Source: Mesostigma viride (taxonomy: Eukaryota > Streptophyta > Mesostigmatophyceae > Mesostigmatales > Mesostigmataceae). From it: a DNA stretch of 62,500 nt. A program made the position numbers and the translations under genes. Positions 1 through 11,781 of this stretch are shown in pieces. Below the pieces are notes generated by a model, which was given only the letters and a program-made list of their open reading frames with translations, searched no databases and had not been told where the DNA came from. The DNA lies in contig RPFO01000418.1 of NCBI GenBank assembly GCA_009746045.1, forward strand, positions 1,543,333 through 1,605,832, written 5' to 3'. Numbering within the stretch: position 1 is the first letter of the stretch; each line of letters opens with the position of its first letter.

Positions 1-979
1 GGAGGAGGAGGGGGAGGAGGGGGAGGGGGGAGGAGGGGAGGAGGGAGGAGGGGAGGAAGGGGGAGGAGGGGGAGGAGGGGAGGAGGGGGAGGAGGGAGAG
101 GAGGGGGAGGAGGGGAGGAGGGGGAGGAGGGGGAGGAGGGGGAGGAGGGGAGAGGGGGGAGGGGAGGAGGGGGAGGAGGGGAGGAGGGGAGGAGGGGAGG
201 AGGAGGAGGGAGGAGGGGGAGGAGGGGGAGGAGGGGGAGGAGGGGAGGAGGGGAGAGGGGGAGGAGGGGAGGAGGGGGAGGAGGGGGAGGAGGGGAGGAG
301 GGGAGGAGGGGAGGAGGGGAGGAGGGGGAGAGGGGGAGAGGAGGGGAGAGGGGAGGAGGGGGAGGAGGGGGAGGGGAGAGGGAGGAGGGGAGGAGGGGGA
401 GGAGGGGAGGAGGGGGAGGGGGGAGGAGGAGGGGAGGAGGGGAGAGGGGAGGAGGGGAGGGGAGGAGGGGGAGGAGGGGAGAGGGGAGGAGGGGGAGGAG
501 GGAGGAGGGGAGGAGGGGAGGGGGAGGAGGGAGGAGGAGGGAGGAGGGGAGGAGGGGGAGGGGAGGAGGGGAGGAGGGGAGGAGGGGAGGAGGGGAGGAG
601 GGGAGGAGGGGAGGAGGGGGAGGAGGGAGGGAGGAGAGGGGAGGAGGGGAGGAGGGGGAGAGAGGGGGAGGAGGGGGAGGAGGGGAGGAGGGGGAGGAGG
701 GGAGGAGGGGAGGAGGGGGAGGAGGGGGAGGAGGGGGAGGAGGGGAGGAGGGGAGGAGGGGAGGAGGGGAGGAGGGGGAGGAGGGGGAGGAGGGGAGGAG
801 GGGAGGAGGGGGAGGAGGGGAGGAGGGGAGGAGGGGAGGGGGAGGAGGGGGAGGAGGGGGAGGAGGGGAGAGGGAGGAGGGGGAGGAGGGGGAGGGGAGG
901 AGGGGAGGAGGGGGAGAGGGGAGGAGGGGAGGAGGGGGAGGAGGGGAGGAGGGGGAGGAGGGGAGGAGGGGGAGGAGGG
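1..979. repeat. GGA-type purine minisatellite
   Basis: Nearly pure A/G on the plus strand. It is built of short units of the GGAGGAGGGG type with variable G-run lengths (3 to 6). It continues to the left edge of the window, so its full length is unknown. Strand asymmetry is total: there is essentially no C or T. Such tracts can form triplex or G-quadruplex structures; that is family knowledge, not something seen here. No gene is visible inside it. Confidence 0.95.
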
Positions 980-3148
980 GACAGCGGCTATGGTGAAAAG
1001 AGGTTGATGCAGGCGGGATGAAAATTTTGTGATGTACAGAGCGTGATGGAGTGATAAACGGGAGATGGGGTAGTTTAGCGTGACGCTTGATTCGGTTGCT
1101 TCAGCTGTTCCAGTTGCCGTGAGGATAAATGTCTGCGGAGAACGGGCGGTTCAAGTGAAGAGTTTGACAAGCAACAATGCATTAACTGGAAACTCAAAGA
1201 CCTCATCTGATGACTAACTATTTGCCCGTCCCAGTCCACCCCTACTCAATTGTAACTGATCCAACCACCTAGCGAGACGATAGCCTGCCCTGACACTTTT
1301 GTCCCATTCGCGATCCTTGCATGGAACTTCGCCCCTTCAGCTTCCATACCACCATCCCAGCAAACAATCACCACACAATCACCACGCCTGGGCATGATGG
1401 CGACCGCCGAGCATTGCTCTCTGCAGCACAGAGCACCCGTTTACTTCCCAAGCCTTGATACAATTTTTCAGGAGTGTTAATTACAAAAACACGATAAGCC
1501 TTCCAGCAAGAAAAATAGCAGGACTTCCTTACCACAAGCCCACCCAGGATTGAACCTAGCAAGACACAAAGACACAACCATGTCCCTCATGGACAACCAG
1601 CGACTCGGTACCCGTGATCAATCGTGCGACCACCTGCCACCGTCCCTTACCATAGCCGCCCATGCGCGTGGGCGTGACCTTGCCCGTCCCACCCTCCTTG
1701 ATGCCCGAGCTCACAGGGAGGACCGCCGCAGGGATGGCCATGTCATTCAAGAGCGGACGCCAGCTGCCCAGCATGACTGGTAACCCGCTCGGGTGCCCCC
1801 TGCTGGCCCCCGCCACAAACCCTCCCCCGCTCCTCCGCGAAGAGCGCCTCCTCGTGCCCCCCCCAAAATCCTCCACGCTCTCGGCACCGTTGCCACAAGC
1901 CGGTCCCCGGCTCTCCCACAGCCACAGCCCCCACTGCCGATTGAGCGCAACGATCACTTGGCCATCATCCGACACGGTGGCCGCCACCCAGGCGTCCTCC
2001 CTGGCTGTGACCACGCCCCCCCCCGCGTCGCCCTTGCAGAGCAGGCCACAGAGGCCTCCGTGCTCCGACCGATCACCGCCATGGAACCAGGACAGGCAGC
2101 CCCTGGGGGGGTTTGCCTCGTGGACGACCTGCCTCCCAGGGACGAGGCCATCCCAGGGGATCACGTACACCTGGCACGACGGCGAGGCGGTCCCAGGCGC
2201 AAAAAAGCGGCCCGATGCGGCAGGATCCCTGCTCAGGGAGGCACGTGGGGCCCGGTGGCCATGCGCGGCCGAGGCGGGTGGGTCATGGGCGGAGGTGCCG
2301 CGTTCCCACAGGAAGAGATCGTCTCCAAGAGCCTGCGAGGAAGGAGGGGTGGGAATGATGGGGGCAAGGCGGGGGTGTCGCATGATGGGGGCAATGGGGG
2401 GTTGGCATGATGGGAACCTGAGGGTTGACATTCAAGGGCCACACGGAATGAACAAACCAGAACATGCAATGGAGGGGCAAAGGCCACTTGGCTTTGCGGG
2501 GGCCACCCCTCGGGGTACGAAATCCTTGAAGGGGCCAGGTCACAGGTAGAGGGCTTAATTGCTTCATTAGTTGATTAGCACGTCACAGGTCGAGGGACAG
2601 GACCCACGCACCCCGATGAGACAATCCCAGAAGGCACAACTAAAGGAAGGACTCAGGCCACATACCAAGGGGTCAAGGACTATAAACAAAAAACTTTATG
2701 TGCTATCAGAAGGAACAGGATACTCCATTGTATCATACACACTGCATGGTAGGGTACTGTATACTATACTACTACTGCCGTATTATACTGCATTATAATT
2801 CTTTTCATTTAGTAAGATAGTGTCTTATGTTACTACTGCATATTAGACGTAGAGTATTATATATACTGGTAAAGGACTCAACCGACCGCGACGAGATGGT
2901 CCCAAAAGGTGCAAGGGGCCAGGCCACAGGTTAAGGACAAAAATGTATAGGAGAATAAGTATTGTATATCATACGATGTGTAGGACTCACGGATCCCGAC
3001 GAGATGGTCCCTGGCGCACGCAACGGGCCTGCGCAGAAGAGACCTGAGCGTGACATCCACAGCGACGCCTCCTGGGACGAGGTGGCACAGGGACAAGGGG
3101 ACGAGGGAACGAGGGGACATGGACGAGGGGACGAGGGGACGAGGGACA
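980..3148. other. spacer between two purine minisatellites
   Basis: Apart from the possible exon at 1556-2343 I see no gene. A short duplicated block is visible: a stretch with 'gagatggtccc' and an 'agggacaggaccc / acgagatggtccc' context recurs near 2590, 2890 and 3000, each followed by a tract that mentions a ggccaggccacagg-like word. This suggests a local dispersed duplication. Confidence 0.4.
1556..2343 (-). CDS. possible exon of an unrecognised minus-strand gene
   Basis: The minus strand is open across this stretch and reads like protein rather than low-complexity sequence; one segment reads VAATVSDDGQVIVALNRQ followed by WGLWLWE. Just upstream in the minus direction (2344-2420) lies a C-rich pyrimidine tract ending in CCTTCCTCGCAG, a good splice acceptor, so the coding part may begin near 2343. 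The Trp-rich segment faintly resembles a beta-propeller strand, but I do not recognise a family. A plus-strand reading frame (1662-2549) overlaps it and looks less protein-like. The downstream donor and the other exons were not found. Unknown function. Confidence 0.35.
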
Positions 3149-4471
3149 TGGAGGAGGGGAGGAGGGGGGAGGAGGGGAGGAGGGGAGGAGGGGAGGAGGG
3201 GAGGAGGGAGGAGGGGAGGAGGGGAGGAGGGAGGAGGGAGGAGGGGAGGAGGGGAGGAGGGGAGGAGGGGAGGAGGGGAGGAGGGGAGGAGGGGAGGAGG
3301 GGAGGAGGGGAGGAGGGGAGGAGGGAGGAGGGGAGGAGCGGAGGAGGGAGGAGGGGAGGAGGGAGGAGGGAGGAGGGGAGGAGGGGAGGAGGGGAGGAGG
3401 GGAGGAGGGAGGAGGGGAGGAGGGAGGAGGGGAGGAGGGAGGAGGGGAGGAGGGGAGGAGGGGAGGGGGGAGGGGGGAGGAGGAGGGGAGGAGGGGAGGA
3501 GGGAGGAGGGGAGGAGGGAGGAGGGAGGAGGGGAGGAGGGGAGGAGGGGAGGAGGGGAGGAGGGAGGAGGGGAGGAGGGGAGGAGGGGAGGAGGGGAGGA
3601 GGGGAGGAGGGGAGGAGGGGAGGAGGGGAGGAGGGGAGGAGGGGAGGAGGGGAGGAGGGGAGGAGGGGAGGAGGGGAGGAGGGAGGAGGGGAGGAGGGGA
3701 GGAGGGGAGGAGGGGAGGAGGGGAGGAGGGGAGGGGGGAGGAGGGGAGGAGGGAGGAGGGGAGGAGGGAGGAGGAGGAGGGGAGGAGGGGAGGAGGGGAG
3801 GAGGGGAGGAGGGGAGGAGGGAGGAGGGGAGGAGGGGAGGAGGGGAGGAGGGAGGAGGGAGGAGGGGAGGAGGGGAGGAGGGGAGGAGGGGAGGAGGGGA
3901 GGAGGGGAGGAGGGAGGAGGAGGGGAGGAGGGGAGGAGGGAGGAGGGGAGGAGGGGAGGAGGGAGGAGGGGAGGAGGGGAGGAGGGGAGGAGGGGAGGAG
4001 GGGAGGAGGGGAGGAGGGGAGGAGGGGAGGAGGGGAGGAGGGGAGGAGGGAGGAGGGAGGAGGGGAGGAGGGGAGGGGGGAGGAGGGAGGAGGGGAGGAG
4101 GGAGGAGGGGAGGAGGGGAGGAGGGGAGGAGGGGAGGGGAGGAGGGGAGGAGGGGAGGAGGGGAGGAGGGGAGGAGGGGAGGAGGGGAGGAGGGGAGGAG
4201 GGGAGGAGGGGAGGAGGGGAGGAGGGAGGAGGGGAGGAGGGGAGGAGGGGAGGAGGGGAGGAGGGAGGAGGGAGGAGGGAGGAGGGAGAGGAGGAGGGGA
4301 GGAGGGGAGGAGGGGAGGAGGGAGGAGGGAGGAGGGGAGGAGGGGAGGAGGGGAGGAGGGGAGGAGGGAGGAGGGGAGGAGGGGAGGAGGGGAGGAGGGA
4401 GGAGGGGAGGGGAGGAGGGAGGAGGGAGGAGGGGAGGAGGGAGGAGGGGAGGAGGGGAGGAGGGGAGGAGG
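3149..4471. repeat. second GGA-type purine minisatellite
   Basis: About 1.3 kb of GAGGAGGGGAG-type units, again all purine on the plus strand and more regular than the array at the left edge. The unit is mostly 8 bp (GGAGGAGG) or 10-11 bp with one extra G. It is open in several frames on both strands (Gly/Glu/Arg on plus, Pro/Ser/Leu on minus) only because the repeat has no stop codon, so I do not call a protein. Confidence 0.95.
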
Positions 4472-4835
4472 GGACGAGGGGGCGAGGGGACAAGGGGGCG
4501 GCAGTGAGGGGTTTGGCGCAGCCGACGAGATAGGTGGGCAATCCAGAGGAAGCGTGGCAACCAGACAGTGGGCGCATGCATGCATGGGGTTCGTGGCGGA
4601 GATATTTGAGGAACGGGGGCAGTGAGCAAACCAAACAGACCAGCGAGTCAGGATGAATAGGAAAAAATATTAATCCTACTAGTTATTTTCTTATAAAGAG
4701 GTAAGGTAGAGACCCTATGCGGTGAGGATGATCAGGAAGGCTGCCGCATCTGGGGGTCAAGCCGTGTCGGGACGCTTCAAAAATATGATTGCGAACAAAC
4801 TAGCTGCAACTTTTTGACATGCTGTCGTTATGGAT

Positions 4836-5375
4836 GCTTCTGGTACCACAATAAGCTCGCTGCACTCTTCCATATTAAGGTGTGGGAATGCTTCTGGTAC
4901 CACAATAAGCTCGCTGCACTCTTCCATATTAAGGTGTGGGAATGCTTCTGGTACCACAATAAGCTCGCTGCACTCTTCCATATTAAGGTGTGGGAATGCT
5001 TCTGGTATCACAATAAGCTCGCTGCACTCTTCCATATTCAGGTGTGGGAATGCTTCTGGTACTACAATAAGCTCGCTGCACTCTTCCATATTAAGGTGTG
5101 GGAATGCTTCTGGTACCACAATAAGCTCGCTGCACTCTTCCATATTAAGGTGTGGGAATGCTTCTGGTACTACAATAAGCTCGCTGCACTCTTCCATATT
5201 AAGGTGTGGGAATGCTTCTGGTACCACAATAAGCTCGCTGCACTCTTCCATATTAAGGTGTGGGAATGCTTCTGGTACCACAATAAGCTCGCTGCACTCT
5301 TCCATATTAAGGTGTGGGAATGCTTCTGGTACCACAATAAGCTCGTTGCTTCCTTCCATATCAAGGTGTGGGAGT
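4836..5375. repeat. 54-bp tandem array, ten copies
   Basis: Ten head-to-tail copies of a 54-bp unit beginning GCTTCTGGTACCACAATAAG. The last copy is the most diverged. Because 54 is a multiple of three, several frames stay open. On the minus strand the unit reads as 18 residues around the core SELIVVPEAFPHLNMEE, inside an open stretch from 5449 to 4757. Differences among copies 1 to 9 are few (C/T in GGTACC, AAG/CAG) and mostly silent in that minus frame. That keeps a repeat-protein exon possible, although I see no flanking splice sites that prove it. Confidence 0.9.
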
Positions 5376-5800
5376 GCGCACCAATGCAGCATGCATGCAT
5401 GTTGGGGAGTGCCGATTAGCATGGTGGTAAGGGCATTACAGGTACACATGGGGGGCAGCAGAACATTAACATCAAGTTTGAGTAACTTGAGGTAGGAGTG
5501 CTGCTGCCATGTCGCATAGAAGCACCGTTGTCACGTGCAATACTATAGATAGCACCTACAGTATATGTAATCCTGTAAGGCTCTTCCTGTTTCGCGCCCT
5601 CACTTGTATTGCCTCCCTTATCCCCAATTTACCATTTTCAATCACTATGCATGCTGTATATAAGCCCAGGCATATTTCCCAAAAGGTGCCAAACGATGAG
5701 GGGCAACCTGATCTTACAATACAGATAGCAAAATCGGATAGTAGTGTATCAGTTTAGTAGAGCGTGAACATTTTATCATATACAGCACTTAGGTACCGCC

Positions 5801-6250
5801 CCTGGGTATCGCTTATCACATCGTATATGCCATGGGTATCGCTTATCACATCGTATATGCCATGGGTATCGCTTATCACATCGTATATGCCATGGGTATC
5901 GCTTATCACATCGTATATGCCATGGGTATCGCTTATCACATCGTATATGCCATGGGTATCGCTTATCACATCGTATATGCCATGGGTATCGCTTATCACA
6001 TCGTATATGCCATGGGTATCGCTTATCACATCGTATATGCCATGGGTATCGCTTATCACATCGTATATGCCATGGGTATCGCTTATCACATCGTATATGC
6101 CATGGGTATCGCTTATCACATCGTATATGCCATGGGTATCGCTTATCACATCGTATATGCCATGGGTATCGCTTATCACATCGTATATGCCATGGGTATC
6201 GCTTATCACATCGTATATGCCATGGGTATCGCTTATCACATCGTATATGG
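5801..6250. repeat. 30-bp tandem array, fifteen near-perfect copies
   Basis: Fifteen copies of a 30-bp unit containing CCATGGGTATCGCTTATCAC followed by ATCGTATATG. Apart from one base in the first copy (CCTGGG instead of CATGGG), every copy is identical, so the array is very young or is being homogenised. The unit length is a multiple of three and lacks stops, giving decapeptide-repeat frames on both strands (for example MGIAYHIVYA on plus, IYDVISDTHG on minus). There are no spacers between units, so it is not a CRISPR array. Confidence 0.95.
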
Positions 6251-7860
6251 GTACTGCCTTTCCCATTGCACGCGTGTAACCGCAAATGCACGTAACATTT
6301 ACGGCTTCGCATGGCAATCCCCTTTGATTGTTTGTTGTGGCTACATGAACTGCTATGCCCGGCCCATTAAAATGTCTGCTTATTGGAGGAGTGAGCATTA
6401 CTCACTGCGATGCCACGCAGTTCCTTCGGCAGGGACAGTGGCGTTGCCTGGCAAGTCCCCCTTGCCCGGACGCCCTCCGGAAGTGCCAGAACGCGGGGCA
6501 CCCCGCCTCCGTACGGTTGGAGAAGGAAGGACGACGTACCGGCATCTTGCGCGTCTTCAATGCCGTCCTAATGTACACAGCACAAGCGTCGATAGCAAAA
6601 GCCGGCAAGGGTTACCGTCTCACATTCCTTCAAATATAGCCACGGGATAATGAACAACCTCGTGAATAAATATTAGGCCATCCTATCTTCTAGGACTTGC
6701 TACCCCTTAAAACAAAGTCATTGAGCACGGCAACGGTTTGATACATACTGGGAATCTATACAAATAATGTTGTAGAAAGATATAGCACGGTTGATGTTTA
6801 CCACGCATGTGACGCCTTCCCATGTCGGGTGTTTTGCTGAAGTCGGGCACACATGCTCGGGCTTGACCCTCAGGATCATGCCTTTTGCGGGGCTTTCGCA
6901 GGCTGCTAATACCAGCCAATTCGGTTCTCCTGTACATACATTCTCGCTCACTTGGGAATCACCTAGGCATTAGTTTCGACACGGGCTGCTCTTCAACTAA
7001 ATTTAACGACAGCCCACCCGGCCTTAGCCCCGGGCATGGCCAATTGCTCGAGATTTTAGGTCCCCATGACCTGTTCACCTCGCCAAAGAATCCCTGTCGA
7101 GTTTCCAAAGTCGCTAACCTTTCATCGACCGTTTTCGTGGCGTCGTGGCATTCGCAGTAATGGAATACTCCATTATACGTCCGCCATAGTCAACGCAATT
7201 TATTGGTGTGATCGAACACCGCGCACCGTGACAAATCCCGGCAGAGATTTACTTCGAAAACAAAACAAACCAATTAGGTCCGGCCGTTGGTTGAATGCTC
7301 GCTCACCAGAGCCCCTGGGTGCACCCTAGTCGTAGCGATTCCGGGAGAGCCGTACAGTGGTAATTTAGTCTATCGGCCTGCCATCGGGTGTATTTGTACT
7401 GTAATGCTGTCAATCGCGGGGGTGGCAGAACTGCGGGGTTGGGGGGGGACGGCGGGGTTGGGGGCTATTTACTATTTACCACAGTAGCGGCCTAGTGGGC
7501 ATGAGCTGGTCCGTTCACTCCGTTGGCAGCCGGCTTATGAATGTTGCTACATTATTAACTAGGAAGAACCTTGGCTCAGAGAATTCTAAGGTCTTTAATG
7601 GTAGGTTGATAGGAATCGGCCAGTCCGAGCCATTTGCATACCTAATCAGTAAAATTTATCTTGAAGTCCCATAGCAAGCGCACGGCTAATGAACACCAGT
7701 GGTTACACGGCCTGCCCTTCCGCCTGCTGTAAGAAACGTGACAAGCCACCCAGTAATTCCCGGTGGCATTACCCATCCATAGGGGTGCGCCATCGCCAGC
7801 CATTGGCGCGGGTTGCCACAATTGCACCAGCTTGTGCTTTCAGCGCGCAAGGTAACGCTC
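6251..7860. other. upstream region of trpG/ASB, no gene recognised
   Basis: I find no supported coding sequence here. The open frames are short and do not resemble known families. The last few hundred bases before 7861 presumably hold the promoter and 5' leader of the amidotransferase gene, but no clear TATA box or other element can be singled out by eye. Confidence 0.5.
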
Positions 7861-10609
7861 ATGGCGTCCAGTATATCGGCTTCAGCTGCACTGAGCAGCA
7901 ATTTCTCGTTGCAATGCGGGACCATGCAAAAGCTGGCGACGCCAGCGGAGGCCGCCATTCCTTGCCGAAATTCCCGACTGCAGACAAGGCTGTTTGGCGC
8001 TAAGTTTCCACTTGCTGTGGGGGCACCTAGTAGGAGGGGATTGAAGGAATTCGTGCGCGCAGGCAAGAAAAAAGATGCCGAGAAAAAACCGGCAAAAACG
8101 AACGCGGCTGTAGCTCAGGAGGAGGCAAGTTCCAACGTCGCTCCGGTTGTCGTGATCGACAATTATGACAGCTTCACGTACAATATCTGCCAATATCTCG
8201 GTGATCTAGGTTGTCCGTATGTGGTGCTGCGAAATGACAAAGTAACCGTGGACGAAGTCCGTAAGATGAAGCCCCGGGGTGTGCTCATTTCCCCTGGACC
8301 TGGTCGACCTGAGGATTCTGGCATTTCGCTGCAGTCCGTAAAGGAGCTTGGGCCAGACTTCCCGCTTTTCGGCGTTTGCATGGGGCATCAATGCATTGGC
8401 CAGGTGTTTGGCGGCAACGTCGTTCGAGCACCAACAGGGCTGATGCATGGAAAGACGTCGAAGATTTTCCACGATGGCAAGGGCATCATGGCGGGCCTCC
8501 CGAGCCCGTTCACGGCATGCCGGTAAGCCCATGCATGCATACTACATTTAAAAGACAAAATCTCGACTAGTTATGGCCTGCATTATTTTTCGTTGCTGGG
8601 CAATTCTGCCGGTGCATGCTTGACATATCGAGGCTGAGACCAGGCCATGGCAGGCATTTTTGGAATGGAATGTAGAATGTGATGTTCGACTTTTGACGCG
8701 TGCTGTATTATCTGGTCATGTATACCCTCGTGCAAATATACAGTTACATGGTTTCCTCATATCACAACTCACCCACTGTCTGTAAGTCACTCTAGTACAA
8801 GATGCAGTATGGCAAATATAGGATGGCAAATATAGTCGCTCTAGTAAAAGATGCAGTATGGCAAATATAGGATGGCAAATATAGTCGCTCTAGTAGAAGA
8901 TGCAGTATGGCAAATATAGGATGGCAAGTATAGTCGCTCTAGTACAAGATGCAGTATGGCAAATATAGGATGGCAAATATAGGATGAAGGCTAGTATGGG
9001 AGGCCCAGCGATCAGGCGCTCACATATTTGTACGTTTTCTTCACCCACGCCACAACCCTTGGACATTTATTCACCCACGCCATCACCCTTCCCCTTTCGA
9101 CTACGGTTTCGCAAGGCAACCCCCTTGGTGGGTTGGATTGTGAAAACGTTGGATAAGATTCACACCTTTGGATAAGACCGTACCTGTGTGCATGTGCCAG
9201 CTATCAGCTGCCCACGTTTAACCAGGGACATCCACACAAGGCCGAGACCTGGGGGGGCATCCAGGCCTGGAGGGTAGCCCTTTCAAAGCCTGCATCCCCC
9301 CTGCATGCACCACCGGCACAACACGTCTATCACATCCTCCCTGCATGCGCCACTGGCATATGGCTGGCTGGTACCGCAGCTTTCCAAGTACTAGTCTTTC
9401 CTAATGTGGAGGCGAGCTTGATGTGACACCACCGGCGTATGGCTGGCTGGTACCGCAGCTTTCCAAGTACTAGTCTTTCCTAATATGGAGGCGAGCTTGA
9501 TGTGACAAGTGTGGACGGGTCCTCTACCGCCTTGCAAGTCAATCACCTTGAGATGTTTATCAATGTATAAGACAATGTATAGGACAATATATCAGCCAAT
9601 ATTTCTCATCGATGTCAAGGCTGTGATGCCGAGCCTGTGCCGGTTGCCTCATGCGTATACATGGCCACTTTACCATAGTAATGTCGAGCCTGTGCCAGTT
9701 GCTTCATTCATGTTTTGACCTGCACACATGCATATCCATGCCCCCATCCCATATCTCCAGCACTCATCAAGAACTCAGCCATGAAAAGTATCAAAACTTT
9801 TAAAACGATTAAAACACAAGACTTCCTGCACCCTTACCATCCATTCTCCTGAGCGCCCCCCCCTTCCCTGATGTGTCAAATGATCCCCCCCCTCCCCCCC
9901 TTCCTATAACGCTCCCTTCCTTGTTACTAGTCCGCAGGTACTCGTCCATATACTACCCCTCCCCCCCTTCTTATCATCAACTTACTATAACGCTTCCTTC
10001 CTTGTTACTAGTCCGCAGGTACTCGTCCCTATACTACCCCTCCCCCCCTTCTTATCATCAACTTACTATAACACGCCCTTGTTACTAGTCCGCAGGTACT
10101 CGTCCATATAATACTATATATTCTAGATGGAGGACCCATGCTCCATGGCCCATGTCGCGTGTTTCCGGCGCCCTCCCCCCCCCCTTCCCCCCTTTATTTC
10201 GTTTCCCTTCCCCCCTGCAGGTACCACATGCACCAAACAAACCCACGTCATGTGTTCCGCTCCCCCCCCCCCCCTTCCTCCCCCCATTTCCTGTTTCCTG
10301 TTTTCCCCCTGCTGGCACCACAGACACATTGATGGTTTAAACCATGTCTCGTGTTCCTTTCCCCCCTCCCCGGCCCCTTCCATTTCCATTTCCCCTTCAA
10401 TATCTGGCAGGTACCACAGCCTGGTGATTGACCGCAAGGGTTTCCCCGACAAGGAGCTCGAGGTGACGGCGTGGACGGAGGATGGCACGATCATGGGCGT
10501 GCAGCACCGCAAGTACCCCAAGATCCAGGGAGTGCAGTTCCACCCCGAGAGCATTATCACCGAGCATGGCTACGCGATGCTCCAAAACTTCCTCAACATG
10601 CTGGACTAG
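7861..10609 (+). CDS. trpG: anthranilate synthase beta subunit (glutamine amidotransferase), plastid-targeted
   Basis: Two exons, 7861-8522 and 10411-10609. The donor is CCG|GTAAGC and the acceptor TCTGGCAG|GTACC; the split Arg codon joins in phase to give about 286 aa. It hydrolyses glutamine and supplies ammonia to the alpha subunit for anthranilate synthesis in the tryptophan pathway. Residues 1 to about 94 (MASSISASAALSSNF, then basic and Ala-rich) look like a plastid transit peptide. The class I amidotransferase domain starts at PVVVIDNYDSFTYN (about 95). The nucleophile Cys173 is in GVCMGHQ, and the His/Glu pair is in GVQFHPES (H265, E267). I chose the Met at 7861 rather than 7813 because MASSIS begins the transit peptide. 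Its closest look is plant ASB. A PabA role in folate synthesis cannot be fully excluded. The intron holds several tandem repeats and copies of the exon 2 edge. Confidence 0.93.
8786..8986. repeat. 49-bp tandem repeat in trpG intron
   Basis: About four copies of a 49-bp unit containing GATGCAGTATGGCAAATATA and TCGCTCTAGTA. Within the unit there is a further near-duplication, GGCAAATATAG twice. It lies wholly inside the intron. Confidence 0.85.
9356..9506. repeat. two copies of a ~79-bp block in trpG intron
   Basis: A block with TGGCTGGTACCGCAGCTTTC, then AAGTACTAGTCTTTCC and GGAGGCGAGCTTGATGTGAC, occurs twice in tandem. The GTACCGCAGC part (9371 and 9450) resembles the first bases of exon 2 (GTACCACAGC at 10411), so it may be an old exon-edge duplicate. 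Confidence 0.75.
9888..10108. repeat. ~80-bp tandem repeat, three copies, in trpG intron
   Basis: Three copies of a unit with CCTTGTTACTAGTCCGCAGG, then TACTCGTCC, and a C-rich tract plus CTTATCATCAACTTAC. Each copy carries a CCGCAG|GTACT junction, which resembles the true acceptor and exon start (GGCAG|GTACC at 10411). Confidence 0.85.
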
Positions 10610-11781
10610 ACGAGTGGATTAATTCATGGTTGATGGCGGCTTGGAGGGGATGTTTCGCACTGTCCTGCGGCGAAATCCCTCGTTGTGGTGCCTTTGACTT
10701 CTGGTTCATGCCTTTGATGAGTCGATCATCGGATTGGTTTGAACAACTGGCTTGAATGTTCGAGGACCAGGCTGTTATATTTTACAGCTTTATTTTGCGA
10801 ATGGATTGCACAGTTGTTCATATGACAGCTTCCCAATTTTAAGCTTGAAAGGTGATGGTTTCTGGTTAACGAGTGATAATTTTGGCAGTCCGGGCCTTGT
10901 ATGCCTTTGGGGCTCGTTTTTGGGAGCCTTGGGCGGTGCTAGAGCCACGGTGGTTGCCTTGGGAAGCATCAGGAGCAGTCTTCCCCTGTGTGAGCAAAAA
11001 GCGCCATGTCCCTTTGGTGGGACTTAACTAAATAAGATCAGTTGTGGCTTCCACCAGGGCCATTTAGCAGTTTCATGGGCATTTTTCTGCGATGGTTCCT
11101 TTTCAACCACGGATTCTCGGTATTTGTGTTTGTTGGCCTGATGAAAGGCTGGTGATCCATGGTGGGAGAGCCATATTCTGATTTGGCACGCCGCAAAGGT
11201 GAAAACCATTTGCGTTCAGTAGAAAACCATATTTTCGCTCGGCAGTGATAACAGGTTGTAAATGCAAGTTTTGCCCTGAGCTGCAACGTTTGTGAGGGTG
11301 ACCCCCTGGCCAGGGGCTGGAGGGTCCCTCTGCAAATAAGATTGAAACTTGCGTGGGGCAAGTTTATTGGGCTTGTTCAATGTGGAAGCTTCCTAATCAA
11401 ATTCCCATGACCTTGTTTCCTGGCATGTGGAATTTCTTGCTATGTCAAGTCTGTGTTGATGTCTCATAGGTACGTGTCCAGATCAAGTAAAGCAAATGAG
11501 ACATGCAACAAATATGATGAACTTGAATTAATTCTTCCTTGATCCTTTCAAATGCTTCGGTTATATCAATATCAATAACTCTATACACCAAACATGAACG
11601 TAGTTCATCAGAAACTGTCAACGTTTAGCTGAGTGGGGCCAACTTGCAAATGAAAACTATCTAGCATCAAGTACAGCAACAATAAAAAGCGCAGCGCAAG
11701 CCAGAGGCACTGATGCTCATATTTCATGAACTTGTTTTGTCAACACAGTACATCATGCGCGCTAGCCCTCTGCTGCAATGC
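10610..11781. other. convergent 3' spacer between trpG and the sulfotransferase
   Basis: About 1.2 kb between the two stop codons (10609 on plus, 11782 on minus). No coding sequence is recognised. It should hold both 3' untranslated regions and polyadenylation sites. AATAAA-like words occur (for example CAATAAAAAGC near 11680 on plus), but I cannot assign them. Confidence 0.6.

Noticed and set aside
2878-4634. Pro/Ser/Leu- or Gly/Glu/Arg-rich proteins of about 500 residues
   Set aside because: Shadows of the stop-free purine minisatellite on both strands and in several frames.
5801-6250. CRISPR array
   Set aside because: The 30-bp units abut with no spacers, and the surrounding genes are spliced eukaryotic ones.
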